DNA from: Hoskinsella mucinilytica
Lineage (GTDB): Bacteria > Bacillota_I > Bacilli_A > Erysipelotrichales > Erysipelotrichaceae
Direction: 5' to 3'
Length of the DNA: 39,450 nt
Assembly: GCF_045223415.1 (NCBI RefSeq)
Contig: NZ_JBEQZJ010000037.1
Coordinates: 1-39,450 of the forward strand
Part shown: one piece after another, positions 24,664-32,576 of the stretch
Layout of the letters: every line of letters begins with the position of its first letter
Position numbering within the stretch: position 1 is the stretch's first letter
The notes under the pieces: generated by a model
What the model was told of the DNA's origin: nothing
Databases searched by the model: none
What the model saw: the letters and a program-made list of their open reading frames with translations, nothing else
Program-made: the position numbers and the translations under genes

Positions 24664-25032
24664 TTATAGTACTTCTGGTGCCAAAGATACAATTTTCATG
24701 AAATCTTTGTCACGAAGTTCTCTTGCCACAGGCCCGAAAATTCTGGTACCACGTGGTGTTTTATCATCCTTAATTAGGACAACTGCATTGTCATCAAATT
24801 TAATGTATGTTCCATTGTCACGACGAACGCCACGTTTTGTACGAACGATAACACCTTTGACAACATCACCTTTTTTTACAGTTCCACCAGGAGCAGCCTG
24901 CTTAACAGCACAGACAACGATATCCCCGATGTTTGAAAACTTTCTAACGCTTCCACCTAAACAACGGATAACTAATACTTCTTTAGCACCTGTGTTGTCA
25001 GCGACGCGTAATCTACTTTCATTCTGGATCAT
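24664..25032 (-). CDS. rplN: 50S ribosomal protein L14
   Basis: L14 is on the subunit interface and binds 23S rRNA. The 122 residues show RVADNTGAKEVLVIRCLGG, then GDVVKGVIVRTKRGVRR and TRIFGPVARELR near the end. It follows rpsQ by 20 bases. Confidence 0.98.
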   Translation of the reverse strand: MIQNESRLRVADNTGAKEVLVIRCLGGSVRKFSNIGDIVVCAVKQAAPGGTVKKGDVVKGVIVRTKRGVRRDNGTYIKFDDNAVVLIKDDKTPRGTRIFGPVARELRDKDFMKIVSLAPEVL

Positions 25033-25052
25033 GAATGTCTACCTCCTAGCGC

Positions 25053-25313
25053 CTACAGCTGTACAGCTTTTTCAACGATTTTCACTAGACGGAAACGTTT
25101 TGTAGCAGACAATGGACGAGTTTCCATAATATCTACTCTATCTCCGATTCTAGCTTCATTATTTTCGTCATGAGCTTTGAATTTTTTAGAATATTTAACA
25201 CGTTTGCCATATAATGGATGAACTTTCTTAGTTTCTACAACTACAGTAATTGTTTTATCCATTTTATCGGAAACGACAGTTCCACGATATACTTTACGGT
25301 TAGATCTTTCCAT
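25053..25313 (-). CDS. rpsQ: 30S ribosomal protein S17
   Basis: S17 is an OB-fold protein that binds 16S rRNA early in assembly. The 86 residues include GTVVSDKMDKTITVVVE, HPLYGKRVKYSKKF and the signature GDRVDIMETRPLSATKRFRL. It follows rpmC by 16 bases. Confidence 0.98.
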   Translation of the reverse strand: MERSNRKVYRGTVVSDKMDKTITVVVETKKVHPLYGKRVKYSKKFKAHDENNEARIGDRVDIMETRPLSATKRFRLVKIVEKAVQL

Positions 25314-25329
25314 AACTTAGTGATCCTCC

Positions 25330-25530
25330 TTAATCCTGGTTACTAAGCTCACGCTCAGTTAACACGGTTTTCATACGAGCAATATCTTTTTTCACAGTTT
25401 TCATACGTGCTGTGTTAGCCAACTGCCCTGTTGCTTGTTGGAAACGAAGATTAAAAAGTTCATCTTTAAGCGCTTCGATCTCTTGTAAAATTTCAGTGTT
25501 GCTTTTTTCTCTGATCTCTTTCGCTAACAT
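25330..25530 (-). CDS. rpmC: 50S ribosomal protein L29
   Basis: A 66-residue two-helix protein at the peptide tunnel exit beside L23. ELFNLRFQQATGQLANTARM is the family signature. The start lies two bases after the rplP stop, so translation is probably coupled. Confidence 0.97.
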   Translation of the reverse strand: MLAKEIREKSNTEILQEIEALKDELFNLRFQQATGQLANTARMKTVKKDIARMKTVLTERELSNQD

Positions 25531-25532
25531 AA

Positions 25533-25949
25533 TTACTTCTCTCCTTTTCTAACAACAAATTTTGTTTTTACTGGTAATTTATGAGAAGCCAAACGGAATG
25601 CTTCACGTGCAACTTCTTCATCAACACCTGCAATTTCAAACATCATACGACCTGGTTTTACAACTGCTACCCATCCTTCAGGAGCACCTTTACCAGAACC
25701 CATACGTACTTCAAGAGGTTTTTTCGTAACTGCCAAGTGAGGGAAGATACGAATCCAAACTTTACCACCACGTTTCATATAACGTGTCATGGCAATACGA
25801 GCAGCTTCAATCTGGCGGTTTGTAATATAAGCACCAGTATCAGCCATTAAACCATATTCACCAAAAGATACTTCACGACCTGCTTTTGCGCGTCCTTCGT
25901 AGCTCAAACGGTGAGGTCTTCTATATTTTGTTCTCTTAGGCATCAACAT
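25533..25949 (-). CDS. rplP: 50S ribosomal protein L16
   Basis: L16 organises the A-site tRNA region of the large subunit. The 138 residues include PKRTKYRRPHRLSYEGRAK, the RYMKRGGKVWIRIFP stretch and RMGSGKGAPEGWVAVV, which carries residues close to the peptidyl transferase centre. The first ATG (25949) is ten bases after GGAGG; a second ATG two codons in would be sixteen bases away. The gap to rpsC is three bases. Confidence 0.98.
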   Translation of the reverse strand: MLMPKRTKYRRPHRLSYEGRAKAGREVSFGEYGLMADTGAYITNRQIEAARIAMTRYMKRGGKVWIRIFPHLAVTKKPLEVRMGSGKGAPEGWVAVVKPGRMMFEIAGVDEEVAREAFRLASHKLPVKTKFVVRKGEK

Positions 25950-25952
25950 AAT

Positions 25953-26744
25953 TTAGTTTCCTCCTTCCGCTTTCTTAGGAGCAGCTCCTGCTGCAGCATT
26001 GTTGTTTCTCTGGTTATTTCTATTACCACGGTTATCTCCACGGTTGTTACGACGATTGTTTCTACGACGATCGTTCATGTTATTCTTTGGTGCTTCTGGC
26101 TCAGTTACCATCTGTCCAGGCAATACTTCACCACGACAAATCCAAACTTTCACGCCTAAACGTCCATAAGTCGTACTAGCTTCTTCCCAAGCATAGTCGA
26201 TATCTGCACGCAATGTATGCAAAGGAACAACACCTTCAGCATAACCTTCAGTACGAGCCATATCAGCTCCTCCCAAACGTCCGCTAACAGCAGTTTTGAT
26301 ACCTTTTGCACCAGCTCTCATCGTTCTCTGAATTGCTTTTTTCTGAGCAGTACGGAATGATGCACGCTGTTCTAACTGGTCTGCAATGCTTCTTGCTACA
26401 AGTTTAGCATCCAAATCAGGGTTGGCAATCTCAAGAACTTTGATGTAGATGTTCTTGCCACCTGTTAATTTTTCCAGTTTTTTCTTTAAACCTTCGATGT
26501 TTTCTCCGTTCTGTCCAATTACAACACCTGGACGAGCAGTACGGATCATAATTTCAACACGGTTTTTAGAACGTTCAATTTCAACTCTTGAAACGCTTGC
26601 TGCTTTTAATTCAGCAAACAGGAATTCACGAATCTTTACATCTTCTAGTAATAAATCGGCATAATCCTTGTCAGCGTACCATCTTGACTCCCAGTCACGA
26701 ATGACACCAACACGTAATCCGATCGGACTAACTTTCTGTCCCAT
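25953..26744 (-). CDS. rpsC: 30S ribosomal protein S3 with long Asn/Arg-rich C-terminal extension
   Basis: S3 lines the mRNA entry channel and has helicase-related residues. The core (about 1-209) shows GQKVSPIGLRVG, the KH motif with GVVIGQNGENIEGL near 75, and GRLGGADMARTE near 155. About 54 residues follow in place of the short tail common in Bacillota (usual total about 218). The tail is low complexity, rich in Asn, Arg and Gly (for example RRNNRRNNRGDNRGNRNN), and ends in an Ala/Lys/Gly segment. The reading frame is unbroken and the stop overlaps the rplP ribosome binding site, so the tail is genuine and not a sequencing artefact. Confidence 0.97.
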   Translation of the reverse strand: MGQKVSPIGLRVGVIRDWESRWYADKDYADLLLEDVKIREFLFAELKAASVSRVEIERSKNRVEIMIRTARPGVVIGQNGENIEGLKKKLEKLTGGKNIYIKVLEIANPDLDAKLVARSIADQLEQRASFRTAQKKAIQRTMRAGAKGIKTAVSGRLGGADMARTEGYAEGVVPLHTLRADIDYAWEEASTTYGRLGVKVWICRGEVLPGQMVTEPEAPKNNMNDRRRNNRRNNRGDNRGNRNNQRNNNAAAGAAPKKAEGGN

Positions 26745-26755
26745 GGGCTACCTCC

Positions 26756-27091
26756 TTAATCACGCTCGTCAACCACTACGGTAATGTGGCTGGTGCGTTT
26801 GTGGATTGCACTTGCAGATCCTTTAGCACGTGGCATAAAACGCTTTAAAGTTACACCTTCATTAGCGTAGCATGCTTTCACGTATAATTTTTCTTCATCC
26901 ATATCATTGTTATTTACTGCGTTAGCTACTGCAGATTTCAACACCTTACCAATTGCTTCTGCCGCAACGTTTGGTGTGAACTTTAAGATAGCAGCTGCTT
27001 CAGCAGCATCTTTCCCACGAATCAAATCGATAACAATACGAGCTTTTCTAGGTGGGATACGTAATGTTTTCGCTGTTGCTTTTACTTCCAT
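26756..27091 (-). CDS. rplV: 50S ribosomal protein L22
   Basis: L22 reaches into the exit tunnel with a long hairpin that also shapes macrolide binding. The 111 residues include RIPPRKARIVIDLIRGK, and the tunnel hairpin around LKRFMPRAKGSASAIHKRTSHI has the usual sequence with no insertion or deletion of the kind that gives macrolide resistance. Confidence 0.98.
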   Translation of the reverse strand: MEVKATAKTLRIPPRKARIVIDLIRGKDAAEAAAILKFTPNVAAEAIGKVLKSAVANAVNNNDMDEEKLYVKACYANEGVTLKRFMPRAKGSASAIHKRTSHITVVVDERD

Positions 27092-27106
27092 TTTAACGTT
27101 TCCTCC

Positions 27107-27385
27107 TTATCGTTTTGCTTTCTTGTCATCATCGCCATGCCCACCATATTTGCGGGTTGGCACGAATTCGCCAAGTTTGTGACCTACCATATCTTCTGTT
27201 ACATAGACAGGCAAGTGTTCTTTCCCGTTGTAAACGGCAAATGTATGTTCCACAAAGTCTGGGAAAATTGTTGAACGACGTGACCAAGTTTTAATAACTT
27301 CTTTTTTACCAGCTGCATTCAATGCTTCCACTTTCTTCATCAAGTGGTCATCACAGAATGGGCCTTTTTTCAAACTACGACTCAT
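27107..27385 (-). CDS. rpsS: 30S ribosomal protein S19
   Basis: S19 forms part of the head of the small subunit with S13. The 92 residues show SRSLKKGPFCDDHLMKK, TWSRRSTIFPDFVEHTFAVYNG and the C-terminal HKLGEFVPTRKYGGH. It lies 19 bases after rplB. Confidence 0.98.
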   Translation of the reverse strand: MSRSLKKGPFCDDHLMKKVEALNAAGKKEVIKTWSRRSTIFPDFVEHTFAVYNGKEHLPVYVTEDMVGHKLGEFVPTRKYGGHGDDDKKAKR

Positions 27386-27404
27386 TTTTCATTTCCTCCT
27401 TTGC

Positions 27405-28238
27405 CTATTTGCCATTACGACGACGAACGATTAGTTTCGTTGAAGCCTTCTTAGTGTTACGAGTCTTGACACCCATAGCTTTTTTGCCCCATGGAGTCAT
27501 TGGAGATTTACGTCCTACTGGAGTACGTCCTTCACCACCACCATGAGGGTGATCGTTAGGGTTCATAACAGAACCACGAACAGTTGGGCGAACACCTTTC
27601 CAACGCATACGTCCAGCTTTACCATAGTTAACAAGACTGTGGTCTTCGTTTCCTACGATACCGATCGTAGCACGACAATTAGACAAAATTTTACGAACTT
27701 CACCAGAAGCTAAACGTACAGTAGCGTATTTATCTTCAATACCCAAAATCTGTGCGCTTGTTCCAGCTGAACGAGCTAACTGTCCACCTTTACCAGGTTT
27801 TAACTCGATGTTATGAATGAAAGTTCCTTCTGGGATATCTTTCAATTCCAAAGAGTTACCAACCTTGATATCAGCACCTTTACCAGATAAGATTGTAGTT
27901 CCTACAGTCAAACCCTTAGGTGCGATGATGTAACGTTTTTCACCATCTGCATAATTCACTAATGCAATATTTGCAGAACGGTTTGGATCGTATTCAATTG
28001 TTGCTACTTTAGCAGGGATACCATCTTTATTTCTTTTGAAATCGATGATACGGTAGCTTCTCTTGTGTCCACCACCCTGATGGCGAGTTGTAATACGTCC
28101 GTTGTTGTTACGTCCACCTTTGCTTTTCAAAGGGGCTAACAAACTTTTTTCAGGCTTGTCACAAGTAATTTCTTCTCTTGACAGGCTTGTCATCCCACGA
28201 CGACCAGGAGTGGTCGGCTTATACTTCTTAATTGGCAT
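27405..28238 (-). CDS. rplB: 50S ribosomal protein L2
   Basis: L2 is needed for subunit joining and sits by the peptidyl transferase centre. The 277 residues have RITTRHQGGGHKRSYR near 50, the YNPGxNI-type GRMRWKGVRPTVRGSVMNP near 210 and the His in NPNDHPHGGGEGR near 232, which is highly conserved and critical. It begins after a 58-base gap from rplW that contains a perfect 7-bp hairpin. Confidence 0.98.
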   Translation of the reverse strand: MPIKKYKPTTPGRRGMTSLSREEITCDKPEKSLLAPLKSKGGRNNNGRITTRHQGGGHKRSYRIIDFKRNKDGIPAKVATIEYDPNRSANIALVNYADGEKRYIIAPKGLTVGTTILSGKGADIKVGNSLELKDIPEGTFIHNIELKPGKGGQLARSAGTSAQILGIEDKYATVRLASGEVRKILSNCRATIGIVGNEDHSLVNYGKAGRMRWKGVRPTVRGSVMNPNDHPHGGGEGRTPVGRKSPMTPWGKKAMGVKTRNTKKASTKLIVRRRNGK

Positions 28239-28268
28239 GTGTCAATTTCCTCCTTACGCAATATTTAT

Positions 28269-28294
28269 TCAGGAAATAGCGTGCTTCTTCCTGA
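28269..28294 (-). other. Hairpin in the rplW-rplB intergenic region
   Basis: Minus strand: TCAGGAA and TTCCTGA form a perfect 7-bp stem with a 12-base loop, about 30 bases before the rplB ATG. No T-tract follows, so it is not a terminator. It could stabilise mRNA or be a protein site. Confidence 0.5.
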
Positions 28295-28296
28295 TC

Positions 28297-28599
28297 TTAT
28301 TTAGCTTCTTCGTCAGAGCCAAATAAATCGATATCCTGTCCCTCAGCGATTTTTACATATGCTTTACGAACAGCTTTCGTTTTTCCAACGTATTTACCCA
28401 TTCTTTTTTCTTTAGGCTTTACGTTGACGATGTTTACTTTTTCAACATCTACACCGAAGACTTTTTCTACGGCTTGTTTTACAAGAACTTTGTTAGCTCC
28501 TTTTTTTACTTCAAATGTCACCAAATTGTTTTCATCCATATATCTCATTGTCTTTTCAGTAATGATAGGACGAACAATAATATCTTTATAGTTATCCAT
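28297..28599 (-). CDS. rplW: 50S ribosomal protein L23
   Basis: L23 is at the tunnel exit and is the docking site for trigger factor and SRP. The 100 residues include IIVRPIITEKTM, TFEVKKGANKVLVKQAVEKVFGV and the extended-loop segment NVKPKEKRMGKYVGKT. The start shares one base with the rplD stop (TAATG), so coupling is likely. The C-terminus is acidic (FGSDEEAK). Confidence 0.98.
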   Translation of the reverse strand: MDNYKDIIVRPIITEKTMRYMDENNLVTFEVKKGANKVLVKQAVEKVFGVDVEKVNIVNVKPKEKRMGKYVGKTKAVRKAYVKIAEGQDIDLFGSDEEAK

Positions 28600-29228
28600 T
28601 ATGCAAGTGCCTCCTCAACATCTTTTACAGCAGCTTCTGTAAAGACGATTTTGTTAGCATTTACGATATCGTAAACATTGATTCCATCTGCAGTCAACAT
28701 CATCATTGTTGGGATGTTTCTCATACTTAGGAATGCATTTTCAAAATCTTCACCTTCAGATACTACGAATAATGTTTTCTTAGGTGCGTTGATGTTAGTG
28801 ATAATTTCATTGAATGCTTTAGTTTTAGGTGCTTCCAACTCAAATTTATCAACAACGCTCATTGCGTTTTCTGCAACTTTTTCAGATAAAACTGATTTTA
28901 GTGCAAGACGACGAACTTTTTTGTTAAGTTTGTAGCTATAGCTTCTTGGAGTAGGACCAAATACAATTCCTCCACCTCTCCACTGTGTAGCACGAATGGA
29001 ACCTTGACGAGCACGTCCAGTTCCTTTTTGACGCCAAGGCTTACGTCCACCACCACGTACTTCTGTACGGTTTTTAGTGTCATGTGTTCCCTGACGAGCT
29101 GATGCACGCTGCATAACGATTGCATCGAAGATACATTGCTGATTTGGCTCGATGCCAAATACTGTATCGGCAAGAGTAATTTCGTGTAGCTCTTTACCAG
29201 CTTGGCTTAATACGACCATCTTAGGCAT
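28599..29228 (-). CDS. rplD: 50S ribosomal protein L4
   Basis: L4 contributes a loop to the exit tunnel and, in gammaproteobacteria, represses the S10 operon. The 209 residues include the tunnel loop GGGRKPWRQKGTGRARQG (about 68-85), which is wild type at the positions linked to macrolide resistance. It starts three bases after rplC. Whether L4 or another protein controls this operon through the leader at 30247-30362 is not shown by the sequence. Confidence 0.98.
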   Translation of the reverse strand: MPKMVVLSQAGKELHEITLADTVFGIEPNQQCIFDAIVMQRASARQGTHDTKNRTEVRGGGRKPWRQKGTGRARQGSIRATQWRGGGIVFGPTPRSYSYKLNKKVRRLALKSVLSEKVAENAMSVVDKFELEAPKTKAFNEIITNINAPKKTLFVVSEGEDFENAFLSMRNIPTMMMLTADGINVYDIVNANKIVFTEAAVKDVEEALA

Positions 29229-29231
29229 CTT

Positions 29232-29918
29232 TTATTCCTCCTCTTTCGTGTAGTCTACTAAAGTGACAGCCTCACTGTTTCCTTTAGAAGTTTTTGCAGA
29301 CTGTACCATAACCAATCCACGTTTTGGTCCAGGCACATTTCCTTTGATTAATAGGTAGTTGTTTTCAACATCAACCTTGATTACTGTAAGATTCTGATTA
29401 GTGGTTCTGTATCCACCTTCTTGACCAGCCATCATAGTTCCCTTTAAGATTTTACCCTGTCTAGAAGTAATACCATTTGTAGCAAGAGAACCGATGTGTC
29501 TGTGATGTCCTGAACCATGGCTCTTAGGACCGATTTTCGCATTGTTACGAACGATTGTTCCCATGAAACCTTTACCTTTGCTAGTTCCAATAACATCAAC
29601 TGTTTCACCAGCGCTGAAGATATCAACCTTCACTTCATCCCCTAAGTTCAAATCAGCAAATTCGCTATCACGAACTTCTCTGATAAATCTTTTAGGAGCT
29701 GTATTTGCTTTCGCAGCGTGACCAGTATTTGGTTTTGTACTGCGAGTTTCTTTTACATCTTCAAAACCTAACTGTACAGCTTCGTATCCATCGTTTTCCA
29801 CTGTTTTTTTCTGTAATACGACATTTGGACAAGCTTCTACTACTGTAACTGGAATCAATGTTCCATCTTCAGTAAAAACCTGAGTCATACCAAGTTTACG
29901 TCCTAGAATACCTTTCAT
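29232..29918 (-). CDS. rplC: 50S ribosomal protein L3
   Basis: L3 is an early assembly protein that reaches to the peptidyl transferase centre. The 228-residue protein begins MKGILGRKLGMTQVF, and GTSKGKGFMGTIVRN near 120 and GSGHHRHIGSLA are typical. I chose the ATG at 29918, preceded by GGAGGTGAC; a longer frame would start inside rpsJ. The C-terminal tail after residue 205 is short and acidic (TKEEE). Confidence 0.98.
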   Translation of the reverse strand: MKGILGRKLGMTQVFTEDGTLIPVTVVEACPNVVLQKKTVENDGYEAVQLGFEDVKETRSTKPNTGHAAKANTAPKRFIREVRDSEFADLNLGDEVKVDIFSAGETVDVIGTSKGKGFMGTIVRNNAKIGPKSHGSGHHRHIGSLATNGITSRQGKILKGTMMAGQEGGYRTTNQNLTVIKVDVENNYLLIKGNVPGPKRGLVMVQSAKTSKGNSEAVTLVDYTKEEE

Positions 29919-29931
29919 GATGTCACCTCCA

Positions 29932-30246
29932 TTACAGCTTAATTTCGATGTCAACACCACTTGGCAGTTCTAGACGACTCAATGAATCGATAGTTTCTGC
30001 TGTAGGTCCGACAATCTCAATTAAACGTTTGTGAGTTCTGATCTCGAATTGTTCACGAGAATCTTTATACTTGTGTACCGCACGCAGGATAGTTACTACC
30101 TGCTTTTCAGTTGGAAGAGGTACTGGTCCAACAATCTTTTTTGCACCGTGAGCTTGTGCTGCCTGAACGATCTTTTCTGCAGATGCATCTAAGATTCTGT
30201 GTTCGTAGGCTTTTAAGCGAATTCTTACGCTATTTTTCTTTGCCAT
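29932..30246 (-). CDS. rpsJ: 30S ribosomal protein S10 (NusE)
   Basis: S10 is in the head of the small subunit and also works as NusE in transcription antitermination. The 104 residues include RIRLKAYEHRILD near 8, GPVPLPTEKQVVT near 40 and SREQFEIRTHKRLIEI, with the loop (about 53-60) where tigecycline-resistance changes occur in other species. First gene of the superoperon, with AAGGAG seven bases before the ATG and a folded leader upstream. Confidence 0.98.
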   Translation of the reverse strand: MAKKNSVRIRLKAYEHRILDASAEKIVQAAQAHGAKKIVGPVPLPTEKQVVTILRAVHKYKDSREQFEIRTHKRLIEIVGPTAETIDSLSRLELPSGVDIEIKL

Positions 30247-30362
30247 GAATAATCTCCTTTCGTCTATATAGATTATAGACTCGCTCGATGCGAATTCCCT
30301 GACCGGCTGTTCATGACAACGCCTTTCAGTGGGTCAGCAACCTCGCATGTCCTTGCGGTCGT
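30247..30362 (-). ncRNA. Structured 5' leader of the S10 operon, candidate ribosomal protein binding RNA
   Basis: About 115 bases of mRNA leader between the predicted start near 30362 and the rpsJ ATG. Helices seen on the minus strand: ATGCGA/TCGCAT (30343-30348 with 30288-30293), nested inside it CTGACC/GGTCAG (30332-30337 with 30299-30304), and inside that GGC-GTT/AAC-GCC with one bulged base (30305-30323). A separate 7-bp hairpin GTCTATA/TATAGAC (30262-30280) sits just before the ribosome binding site. CGACC (30357-30361) could also pair with GGTTG (30338-30342), making a pseudoknot with the first helix. The base pairing is visible; a regulatory role is inferred from the known autoregulation of S10 operons elsewhere. 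Confidence 0.65.
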
Positions 30363-30368
30363 GATAAT

Positions 30369-30397
30369 ATTTTAACACATACAAATATTGAATACAA
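30369..30397 (-). promoter_or_regulatory. Promoter of the S10-spc-alpha superoperon
   Basis: Minus strand: -35 TTGTAT (30392-30397), 17-base spacer, extended -10 TGTTAAAAT with the hexamer TAAAAT at 30369-30374. Predicted start near 30362. No internal terminator is seen before 15946. Confidence 0.8.
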
Positions 30398-30522
30398 CCC
30401 CTATTTTAGGCTTTTTTTCACAATTTTCGCCCTAAACAAAAGGTTTTATTGTATACGTTCTATTTTGTATATAACCTCATTTTCTGTATACGCTTACATT
30501 GTTTTTTTATCGCAAAACCAAT
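30398..30522. other. AT-rich noncoding region upstream of the S10 promoter with three TGTATA repeats
   Basis: No gene is seen. TGTATA occurs at 30450-30455, 30466-30471 and 30485-30490 (starts 16 and 19 bases apart), two of them within the palindrome GTATAC. An imperfect inverted repeat TTTAGGGC/GCCTAAA lies just upstream of the -35 box. These could be regulator sites, alternative -10 boxes (TATACA on the minus strand), or chance in AT-rich DNA. Confidence 0.4.
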
Positions 30523-30555
30523 AAAAAAAGAGGATTTTTTTATCTTTTCCTCTTT
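30523..30555 (-). terminator. Intrinsic terminator after the second PHP phosphatase gene
   Basis: Minus strand: AAAGAGGA pairs with TCCTCTTT (8 bp) around a 13-base A-rich loop, followed by a T-tract of seven. It separates the metK/PHP transcript from the S10 operon. Confidence 0.88.
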
Positions 30556-30561
30556 CAAAAA

Positions 30562-31347
30562 CTAAAGATCATGATAAATTGGACACATTTTTTCATATGT
30601 ACAGAATGTCTCAAAGCCCAATGCCTTGACATCTTCTTTTATTTCCTGAATGTGGTATCCAACGTGTTCTTGTTTATGAATATCACTACCAAAAGTGAGA
30701 ATCTTGCCACCCAAGTCCTTATATAATCTTAAAATATCTCGACAAGGCGTTAAATCATGTAATCCATAGCGCTCATTACTTGTGTTAATCTCAAGTCCTT
30801 TTCCATCCTGGATCACTAACTTCAATATTTTTGTTAGAATATCCTTCGTTTCACTGAAAGGATAAATACCTGCTTTATCATCCCGTTTAATTGCATCTAA
30901 ATGTCCTAAAACACTATAATTCTTATATTGTTTCATTACATCAAGAATTTCCTGATAATAAGCTAGATTATACTCACGCTGTGTTTTTCCTTTTTGAAAA
31001 TCTTGAGTCCAAAACTCCAGATCATTGACCTGATGACAGGATAAAATGACGAAATCGAAATCATTGTGTTTAAAATCTCTTTCATATTGAGCTATGGTAT
31101 GTGTTTGCATACCAAACTCTATTCCATATTTCAAATTAATTCGATTGCCGTATAATTTTCTACAACGATCAAATTCTTGGCGATATGTTGTATAAAATAA
31201 TTCATTATAGAATTTTATTCCATGATCAACATGCTCTGTAAAACAAATTTCGTCTAAACCTAGGTAAATTGCTCTGTTTACTAATTCCTCCATTGGATAA
31301 ATAGAATCATCACTAAAACTGGTATGCATATGGTAATCTGAGAACAT
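30562..31347 (-). CDS. PHP-domain phosphatase, histidinol-phosphatase (HisJ/HisK) type
   Basis: A 261-residue PHP-family phosphoesterase. Metal ligands in order: YHMHTSFSDD at about 5-14, CFTEHVDHG near 37, KYGIEFG near 78, ILSCHQVN near 108, LGHLDAI near 158 and FGSDIHKQEH near 225. Of three consecutive ATG codons the last (31347) is best spaced, seven bases from AAGGAG. It lies 16 bases after metK and probably shares its transcript. No other histidine gene is present, so the substrate may not be histidinol phosphate. It differs clearly from the other PHP protein at 196-984. Confidence 0.85.
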   Translation of the reverse strand: MFSDYHMHTSFSDDSIYPMEELVNRAIYLGLDEICFTEHVDHGIKFYNELFYTTYRQEFDRCRKLYGNRINLKYGIEFGMQTHTIAQYERDFKHNDFDFVILSCHQVNDLEFWTQDFQKGKTQREYNLAYYQEILDVMKQYKNYSVLGHLDAIKRDDKAGIYPFSETKDILTKILKLVIQDGKGLEINTSNERYGLHDLTPCRDILRLYKDLGGKILTFGSDIHKQEHVGYHIQEIKEDVKALGFETFCTYEKMCPIYHDL

Positions 31348-31363
31348 CATCATTCTCCTTATG

Positions 31364-32542
31364 TTAATCCGGTAAATATTGCTTTAAATGCTCAGCAGGA
31401 GTTGTATCTTCCCATTTTACATTCAAATCATCTCTGCCGAAATGCCCGTAAGCTGCAAGTTGTTTATATTGAGGCTTTCTCAATTCCAAAGTTTTGATGA
31501 TTGAAGTTGGACGAAGATCAAATTCTTTTCGTACGATATCTGCGATTTCTTCATCTTTTAGCTTTCCTGTACCAAAAGTATCAACCAATACACTAACAGG
31601 ATGAGCAACACCGATTGCATATGCAAGCTGAACTTCGCATTTATTTGCTAATCCTGCTGCTACAATATTTTTAGCAACATAGCGTGCCGCATAAGCAGCG
31701 CTTCTATCTACTTTTGTAGGATCCTTACCTGAAAAAGCACCTCCACCATGACGAGCCATTCCACCATAAGTATCAACTATAATCTTTCTTCCAGTCAATC
31801 CGCTATCACCTTGAGGCCCACCAATTACAAATCTTCCAGTTGGATTAATATAAACCTTAGTGTCTTCGTCCATCATAGATGGATCAATTACTGCATCAAT
31901 CACATAGTTTTTTAAATCCTTGCGAATGGTATCTAAACTAACTGCCTCAGAATGCTGAGTAGATATTACGATGGTATCAACTCGTATCGGACGATCATTT
32001 TCATATTCTACAGTAACCTGAGTTTTCCCATCCGGACGAAGATAATCCACAACGCCATCCTTTCTGATTTTTGTAAGTTGCTTTGCCAGTCTATGTGCCA
32101 ATGATATTGGAAGTGGCATGAATTCAGGCGTTTCATCACAAGCATAGCCGAACATCATTCCCTGATCACCAGCACCATTATTTTCTTCTCCACCTTCTTT
32201 TGTTTCCATAGAATGGTCTACACCCATTGCTATATCTCCAGATTGTTCATCAATGGTAGTCAACACAGAACAAGTTGTTCCATCAAAACCGTATTTAGCA
32301 CGATCGTAGCCGATTTCCAAAACAGTATTTCTTGCGATACTAGGAATATCTACATAACAATTTGTTGAGATTTCTCCCATGATCATGACCATACCAGTTG
32401 TACAGCATGTTTCACAAGCAACACGTGCCATAGGGTCTTTTTCTAAAATTGCATCTAATACTGCATCTGATATCTGATCACAAATTTTATCAGGATGACC
32501 CTCTGTAACCGATTCTGAAGTAAAATATTGTTTATTTAACAT
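31364..32542 (-). CDS. metK: S-adenosylmethionine synthetase
   Basis: Makes S-adenosylmethionine from methionine and ATP. The 392 residues have the normal length and motifs: SVTEGHPDKICDQISDAVLD near 10-28, GAGDQGMMFGYACDETPE near 120, the phosphate loop GGGAFSGKDPTKVDRSAAY near 263, and AIGVAHPVSV near 305. It supplies the SAM used by the methyltransferase at 11883-12461, among others. No SAM or T-box riboswitch motif is visible; the leader only has an AT-rich stem-loop (32577-32625). Confidence 0.98.
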   Translation of the reverse strand: MLNKQYFTSESVTEGHPDKICDQISDAVLDAILEKDPMARVACETCCTTGMVMIMGEISTNCYVDIPSIARNTVLEIGYDRAKYGFDGTTCSVLTTIDEQSGDIAMGVDHSMETKEGGEENNGAGDQGMMFGYACDETPEFMPLPISLAHRLAKQLTKIRKDGVVDYLRPDGKTQVTVEYENDRPIRVDTIVISTQHSEAVSLDTIRKDLKNYVIDAVIDPSMMDEDTKVYINPTGRFVIGGPQGDSGLTGRKIIVDTYGGMARHGGGAFSGKDPTKVDRSAAYAARYVAKNIVAAGLANKCEVQLAYAIGVAHPVSVLVDTFGTGKLKDEEIADIVRKEFDLRPTSIIKTLELRKPQYKQLAAYGHFGRDDLNVKWEDTTPAEHLKQYLPD

Positions 32543-32576
32543 TGCATTGTCCTTCTTTCTTCATATAACACATCTA

